Positions 60,097 to 64,000 of a DNA stretch of 64,000 nt are shown here, one piece after another. The stretch is from assembly GCF_936943645.1 (NCBI RefSeq), contig NZ_CAKZJO010000084.1, forward strand, positions 1-64,000, in the 5' to 3' direction. Under the pieces are notes generated by a model. The model saw only the letters and a program-made list of their open reading frames with translations, was not told the DNA's origin and did not search any database. Source of the stretch: an uncultured Bradyrhizobium sp. Lineage in GTDB: Bacteria > Pseudomonadota > Alphaproteobacteria > Rhizobiales > Xanthobacteraceae. The position numbers and the translations under genes were made by a program. Within the stretch, counting starts at the first letter, position 1; the number at the start of each line of letters is the position of its first letter.

Positions 60097-60110
60097 TTGA
60101 GCTGGATCAA
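60097..60110 (+). promoter_or_regulatory. FixK2 box of fixGHIS
   Basis: TTGAG-CTGG-ATCAA differs from the consensus palindrome at one base. Its centre is 64.5 bases from the fixG start codon. Confidence 0.87.
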
Positions 60111-60167
60111 CTGACGCGGCGATGTCGGGTCTAGGTTTAATCGCACCTCTTTTAGAAGTTCCAGGCG

Positions 60168-61634
60168 ATGAACAAGACCGTCAACCCGAACGAACTGAAG
60201 CCCGCGGACGACGTCGGCCCGCTCTATGCGGCCCGCAAGAAAGTCTACCCCCAGAGCGTCTCTGGCACGTTCCGCCGGATCAAATGGGGCCTGATGGCGG
60301 TCTGTCTCGGCGTCTACTACTTCCTGCCGTTCGTGCGCTGGAACCGCGGCCTCGGCGCGCCCAGCCAGGCGGTGCTGATCGATCTTCCCAACAGCCGCTT
60401 CTACTTCTTCTTCATCGAGCTGTGGCCGCAGGAGGTCTACTATTTCACCGGCCTGTTGATCGTGGCCGCGGTGGCGCTGTTCCTGATGAACTCGGTCGGC
60501 GGCCGCATCTGGTGCGGCTATCTCTGTCCGCAGACGGTGTGGACCGACGTGTTCTATGCCGTCGAGCGCCTGATCGAGGGTGACCGCCGCGAGCGGATGA
60601 AGAAGGACAAATCGTCCGATCCGCTGAAGCTCGAGCGGATCTCCGAGATCGTGCTCAAGCATTCGATCTGGCTCATGATCGCCTGGTGGACCGGCGGCGC
60701 CTGGGTGCTCTACTTCAACGACGCGCCGACCCTGGTGAAGGAGCTCGTCACCTTCCAGGGGCCGATGATCGCCTATATCTGGATCGGCATCCTCACCGCG
60801 ACGACCTATGTGCTCGCCGGCTACATGCGCGAGCAGGTCTGCACCTATATGTGCCCGTGGCCGCGCATCCAGGCCGCGCTCACCGACGAATGGGCGCTCA
60901 ACGTCACCTATCGCTACGACCGCGGCGAGAAGCGTACCTCGGTCAAGAAGGCCGCCGAGCTGCGCGCGCTCGGCCAGCAGGTCGGCGACTGCGTCGATTG
61001 CTACCAATGCGTCGCGGTCTGCCCGACCGGGATCGACATCCGCAACGGACCGCAGATGGAATGCATCCAGTGCGGCCTCTGCATCGACGCTTGCGACAAC
61101 GTCATGGCCAAGATCGGCCGGCCGAAGCGGCTGATCGGCTACGACAACGACATCAACATCCACCGCCGCCAGGAAGGCAAGGCGCCGATCTACCGGATCG
61201 TCCGTCCCCGCACCATCGTCTACAGCGCGATCATCGCCGCGATCGGTGGCTTCATGGTCTACATGCTCGCGACCCGCAGCCTGCTCGACGTCAACGTGCT
61301 GCATGACCGCAACCCCGTCGCGGTCAAGCTCAGCGACGGCTCGATCCGCAACGCCTACACGGTTCGGCTGCTGAACAAGAGCGGCTACGACCGTGCCATC
61401 GCCATCGACGTGGAGGGGCCGGTCAATCCGACGATGCACGTCGTCGGCGCCGACTCGGTGACGCCTGATAGGCCGATCATCGTGATCCCGCGCGACTCCA
61501 CCAGCGAGCTGCGGCTGCTGGTCACCGCGCCAGCCGAAAACAATCCGGAGAAGTCGATTCCGGTCCGCTTCCACGTCATGGACATCGGGCTGGGCGTCGC
61601 CGCGAGCGCCACCGACAATTTCGTCGCGCCGTAA
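60168..61634 (+). CDS. fixG: Cytochrome cbb3 oxidase accessory protein FixG (CcoG)
   Basis: 488 residues. Membrane helices at about 41-60, 90-110, 160-180, 200-220 and 345-365. Two 4Fe-4S motifs lie in GDCVDCYQCVAVCPTG and MECIQCGLCIDACD. The C-terminal 110 residues form an immunoglobulin-like periplasmic domain. CcoG reduces copper for delivery to the copper-B site. It heads fixGHIS under its own FixK2 box. Confidence 0.97.
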   Translation: MNKTVNPNELKPADDVGPLYAARKKVYPQSVSGTFRRIKWGLMAVCLGVYYFLPFVRWNRGLGAPSQAVLIDLPNSRFYFFFIELWPQEVYYFTGLLIVAAVALFLMNSVGGRIWCGYLCPQTVWTDVFYAVERLIEGDRRERMKKDKSSDPLKLERISEIVLKHSIWLMIAWWTGGAWVLYFNDAPTLVKELVTFQGPMIAYIWIGILTATTYVLAGYMREQVCTYMCPWPRIQAALTDEWALNVTYRYDRGEKRTSVKKAAELRALGQQVGDCVDCYQCVAVCPTGIDIRNGPQMECIQCGLCIDACDNVMAKIGRPKRLIGYDNDINIHRRQEGKAPIYRIVRPRTIVYSAIIAAIGGFMVYMLATRSLLDVNVLHDRNPVAVKLSDGSIRNAYTVRLLNKSGYDRAIAIDVEGPVNPTMHVVGADSVTPDRPIIVIPRDSTSELRLLVTAPAENNPEKSIPVRFHVMDIGLGVAASATDNFVAP

Positions 61635-61649
61635 GTTCAGGAGACCGTC

Positions 61650-62135
61650 ATGTCATCCAAGCCGCTGACCGGAACCAAGGTCTTCCTGATGCTGCTCGCC
61701 TTCTTCGGCCTCGTGATCGGCGTCAACGTCACGATGATGAAGCTCGCGATCGCGACGCTGCCCGGCACCGACGTCGACAGTCCCTATGCGGCGGGCCTGA
61801 CCTACGATCGCGAGATCTCCGCGGCGCATGACCAGGCCGCGCGCAAATGGAAGGTCACCGCCCATATCGAGCGCCGCAACGACGGCGGCGCGGTGGTCCA
61901 GGTCGAAGCGCGCGATGCCGGCGGCCAGCCGATCTCCGGGCTGAAATTCAGCGGGCACCTGGAGCGGCCGACCGACAAGCGCGCCGATCTCGCCGTCGAG
62001 CTCAACGAGGCCGGAATCGGCCTCTATCGGGGCGATGCCGCATCCGTCGCGCCGGGCCAGTGGGACCTGGTGATCGAGGGCGAGGCGCGAGGGACGCGGG
62101 TTTTCATGTCGCGCAACCGCGTGATCCTGAACTGA
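61650..62135 (+). CDS. fixH: FixH family protein
   Basis: 161 residues, one N-terminal helix (VFLMLLAFFGLVIGVNVTMMKLAIATLPG) and a periplasmic beta domain ending YRGDAASVAPGQWDLVIEGEARGTRVFMSRNRVIL. FixH (CcoH) helps cbb3 assembly and stability. It is 15 bases after fixG and 11 before fixI. Confidence 0.95.
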   Translation: MSSKPLTGTKVFLMLLAFFGLVIGVNVTMMKLAIATLPGTDVDSPYAAGLTYDREISAAHDQAARKWKVTAHIERRNDGGAVVQVEARDAGGQPISGLKFSGHLERPTDKRADLAVELNEAGIGLYRGDAASVAPGQWDLVIEGEARGTRVFMSRNRVILN

Positions 62136-62146
62136 AGGATTTTGTC

Positions 62147-64000
62147 ATGCAGGTCACGCGCGATTTCTCTCATTATGTTCGCGAGGCGGGCGAGGGCGTC
62201 CAGCACATCGATCTCGCGGTCGAAGGCGTTCACTGCGCCGGCTGCATGGCCAAGATCGAACGCGGCCTGTCCGCCATTCCCGACGTCACGCTGGCGCGCG
62301 TGAACCTGACCGACCGCCGCGTCGCGCTGGAGTGGAAGGCAGGTACGCTCGACCCCGGCCGCTTCATCGACAGGCTCGAAGAGCTCGGCTACAAGGCCTA
62401 TCCGTTCGAAACCGAAAGTGCCGAAGTGGCGGAGGTCGCCGAATCGCGCTTCCTGCTGCGCTGCCTCGGTGTCGCCGCGTTCGCCACCATGAACGTGATG
62501 ATGCTGTCGATCCCGGTGTGGTCGGGCAACGTCTCCGACATGCTGCCCGAGCAGCGCGACTTCTTCCACTGGCTCTCGGCGCTGATCGCGCTGCCGGCGG
62601 CGGCCTATGCCGGCCAGCCGTTCTTCCGTTCGGCCTGGCGCGCGCTGTCGGCGAAGACGACCAACATGGACGTGCCGATCTCGATCGGCGTAATTCTCGC
62701 GCTCGGCATGTCCGTGGTCGAGACATTCCACCACGCCGAGCATGCCTATTTCGACGCGGCGATCATGCTGCTGACCTTCCTGCTTGTCGGTCGCTTCCTC
62801 GACCAGAACATGCGGCGGCGGACCCGCGCCGTCGCCGGCAATCTCGCCGCGCTCAAGGCGGAGACGGCGGCCAAGTTCGTCGGTCCTGACGAGATCTCGC
62901 AGGTGCCGGTGGCTGCGATCAATCCCGGCGACATCGTGCTGCTCAGGCCCGGCGAGCGCTGCGCCGTCGACGGCACTGTGATCGAGGGGCGTTCGGAGAT
63001 CGACCAGAGCCTGATCACCGGCGAGACGCTCTACGTCACGGCCGAGCAGGGCACGGCGGTTTATGCGGGCTCCATGAACATCTCCGGCACGCTGCGGGTG
63101 CGCGTTTCGGCCGCGTCCGAGGCGACGCTGCTCGCCGAGATCACGCGGCTGCTCGACAACGCGCTCCAGGCGCGCTCGCGCTATATGCGCCTCGCCGACC
63201 GTGCCTCGCGCCTCTATGCGCCGGTGGTGCATGCGACCGCGCTGCTGACCATCCTGGGCTGGGTCATCGCCGGCGCGGCCTGGCACGATGCGATCGTCAC
63301 GGGCGTCGCGGTGTTGATCATCACCTGTCCCTGCGCGCTGGGCCTTGCCATTCCGACCGTGCAGACCATCGCCTCCGGCGCGATGTTCAAGTCCGGCGTG
63401 CTGCTGAATTCCGGCGACGCAATCGAGCGGTTGGCCGAGGCGGATCATGTCATCTTCGACAAGACCGGCACGCTGACGCTGCCCGATCTCGAGGTGATGA
63501 ACGCCGCCAGCATTCCCGCTGACATCTTCGAGCTGGCCGGCCGGCTCGCACTGTCGAGCCATCATCCGGTTGCGGCCGCGGTGGCGCAGGCTGCCGGCGC
63601 CAAATCGCCGGTTGTCGGTGCGATCGAAGAGGCCGGGCAGGGCGTCCGTGCGACCGTGGACGGCGTCGAGCTCCGTCTTGGCCGCCCGTCCTTCTGCGGT
63701 GCGGAGGCGCTGATCGGCAGCACTATCGTCGATCCCGAAGCCTCCATCGTCGCGTTCAGCAGGGGCAGCGACCGGTTCGTCCTTTCGGTCCGCCAGGGCC
63801 TGCGGCCGGATGCACAGGCCGTGATTGCGGCGCTGAAGGCGCGCAACGTCGGCATCGAGATTCTCTCGGGCGACCGCGAGCCGGCCGTGAAGGCGGCGGC
63901 CAAGGCGCTTGAAATTCCGGAATGGCGCGCCGGCGTCACGCCGGCCGACAAGATCGCGCGGATCGAGCAATTGAAGCAGCGCGGCGCCAAGGTGCTGATG
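62147..64000 (+). CDS. fixI: Copper-transporting P-type ATPase FixI, cut by window end
   Basis: 618 codons are in the window and the gene runs off its end in frame; full FixI proteins are about 730-750 residues. The N-terminal metal-binding domain has CAGC (VEGVHCAGCMAKIE). Membrane part with the CPC translocation motif (LIITCPCALGLAIPT), the phosphorylation motif DKTGTLTLPD, the SHHPV nucleotide-binding segment (SSHHPVAAAV) and SGDRE. TGE is also present (ITGETLYV). FixI (CcoI) exports Cu+ for incorporation into cbb3. fixS is expected directly downstream. Confidence 0.96.
   Translation, partial: MQVTRDFSHYVREAGEGVQHIDLAVEGVHCAGCMAKIERGLSAIPDVTLARVNLTDRRVALEWKAGTLDPGRFIDRLEELGYKAYPFETESAEVAEVAESRFLLRCLGVAAFATMNVMMLSIPVWSGNVSDMLPEQRDFFHWLSALIALPAAAYAGQPFFRSAWRALSAKTTNMDVPISIGVILALGMSVVETFHHAEHAYFDAAIMLLTFLLVGRFLDQNMRRRTRAVAGNLAALKAETAAKFVGPDEISQVPVAAINPGDIVLLRPGERCAVDGTVIEGRSEIDQSLITGETLYVTAEQGTAVYAGSMNISGTLRVRVSAASEATLLAEITRLLDNALQARSRYMRLADRASRLYAPVVHATALLTILGWVIAGAAWHDAIVTGVAVLIITCPCALGLAIPTVQTIASGAMFKSGVLLNSGDAIERLAEADHVIFDKTGTLTLPDLEVMNAASIPADIFELAGRLALSSHHPVAAAVAQAAGAKSPVVGAIEEAGQGVRATVDGVELRLGRPSFCGAEALIGSTIVDPEASIVAFSRGSDRFVLSVRQGLRPDAQAVIAALKARNVGIEILSGDREPAVKAAAKALEIPEWRAGVTPADKIARIEQLKQRGAKVLM

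Noticed and set aside
60000..61574. 524-codon minus-strand frame opposite fixG
   Set aside because: Antisense shadow with no recognisable domain, while fixG has complete 4Fe-4S motifs.
62024..63970. 648-codon minus-strand frame opposite fixI
   Set aside because: Antisense shadow; the plus strand has all P-type ATPase motifs.

Overview
The window is high-GC alphaproteobacterial chromosome, almost certainly Bradyrhizobium or a very close relative. The last 13 kb has the gene order fixK2 - single-domain response regulator - fixJ - fixL - universal stress protein - CBS protein - fixNOQP - fixGHI, which I recall from Bradyrhizobium diazoefficiens. FixL has its haem histidine at residue 200, distal Arg at 220 and phospho-His at 291. 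FixK2 has Cys183 when read from its 232-residue start. No rRNA, tRNA, CRISPR array, transposase or integrase was seen.

Layout. 1-5.8 kb: a long inverted-repeat element, a periplasmic alpha-carbonic anhydrase, an S24-type regulator that lacks the catalytic residues, DUF952 coupled to pyrD, a palindromic repeat cluster and an SDR/CMD/SDR operon. 6-10 kb: cyoABCD quinol oxidase, followed on the minus strand by an RNA of the suhB/mmgR type. 10-21 kb: a nuclease, a GMC oxidoreductase with a small partner, an HtrA-like protease, a 3-ketosteroid-dehydrogenase-like flavoprotein, a 1158-residue indolepyruvate ferredoxin oxidoreductase and a hotdog protein. 21.1-23.5 kb: a biuret-hydrolase-like amidase and an NCS2 permease behind a perfect sigma-54 promoter. 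23.6-29.6 kb: a seven-gene minus-strand operon of a xanthine-dehydrogenase-family Mo enzyme, flavocytochrome subunit soxF and soxXYZA, without soxB or soxCD and with an unusual SoxY tail. 29.9-34.1 kb: a B12/radical SAM protein, an MFS pump and an isopropylmalate-dehydrogenase-like enzyme. 34.5-36.6 kb: a Ca2+/H+ antiporter and stress genes. 36.8-43.8 kb: an SDR, tam, a TRAP transporter and an alkylsulfatase. 44-51.3 kb: a glycosyltransferase, an ABC exporter, a debranching-type glucosidase, a PRC-barrel protein and an MFS transporter. 51.3-64 kb: the fix cluster, with fixI cut by the window end.

How the genes work together. The fix block is a full low-oxygen circuit: FixL senses O2, FixJ activates fixK2, and FixK2 boxes sit about 64 bp before the start codons of fixN and fixG. 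A weaker box stands at the same distance before the universal stress gene. The encoded cbb3 oxidase complements the low-affinity Cyo oxidase at 6-10 kb. A second regulatory layer is visible in three GGAAC-N16-CGTT promoters of the EcfG (general stress response) type, before a pyridoxamine-oxidase-like protein, a CsbD protein and the glycosyltransferase. A third is the sigma-54 promoter for nitrogen scavenging.

The most unusual items are the Mo-enzyme/partial-Sox operon with its non-canonical SoxY carrier arm, and the fixK2 3' end, which resembles the 3' half of the suhB/mmgR-like RNA elsewhere in the window.
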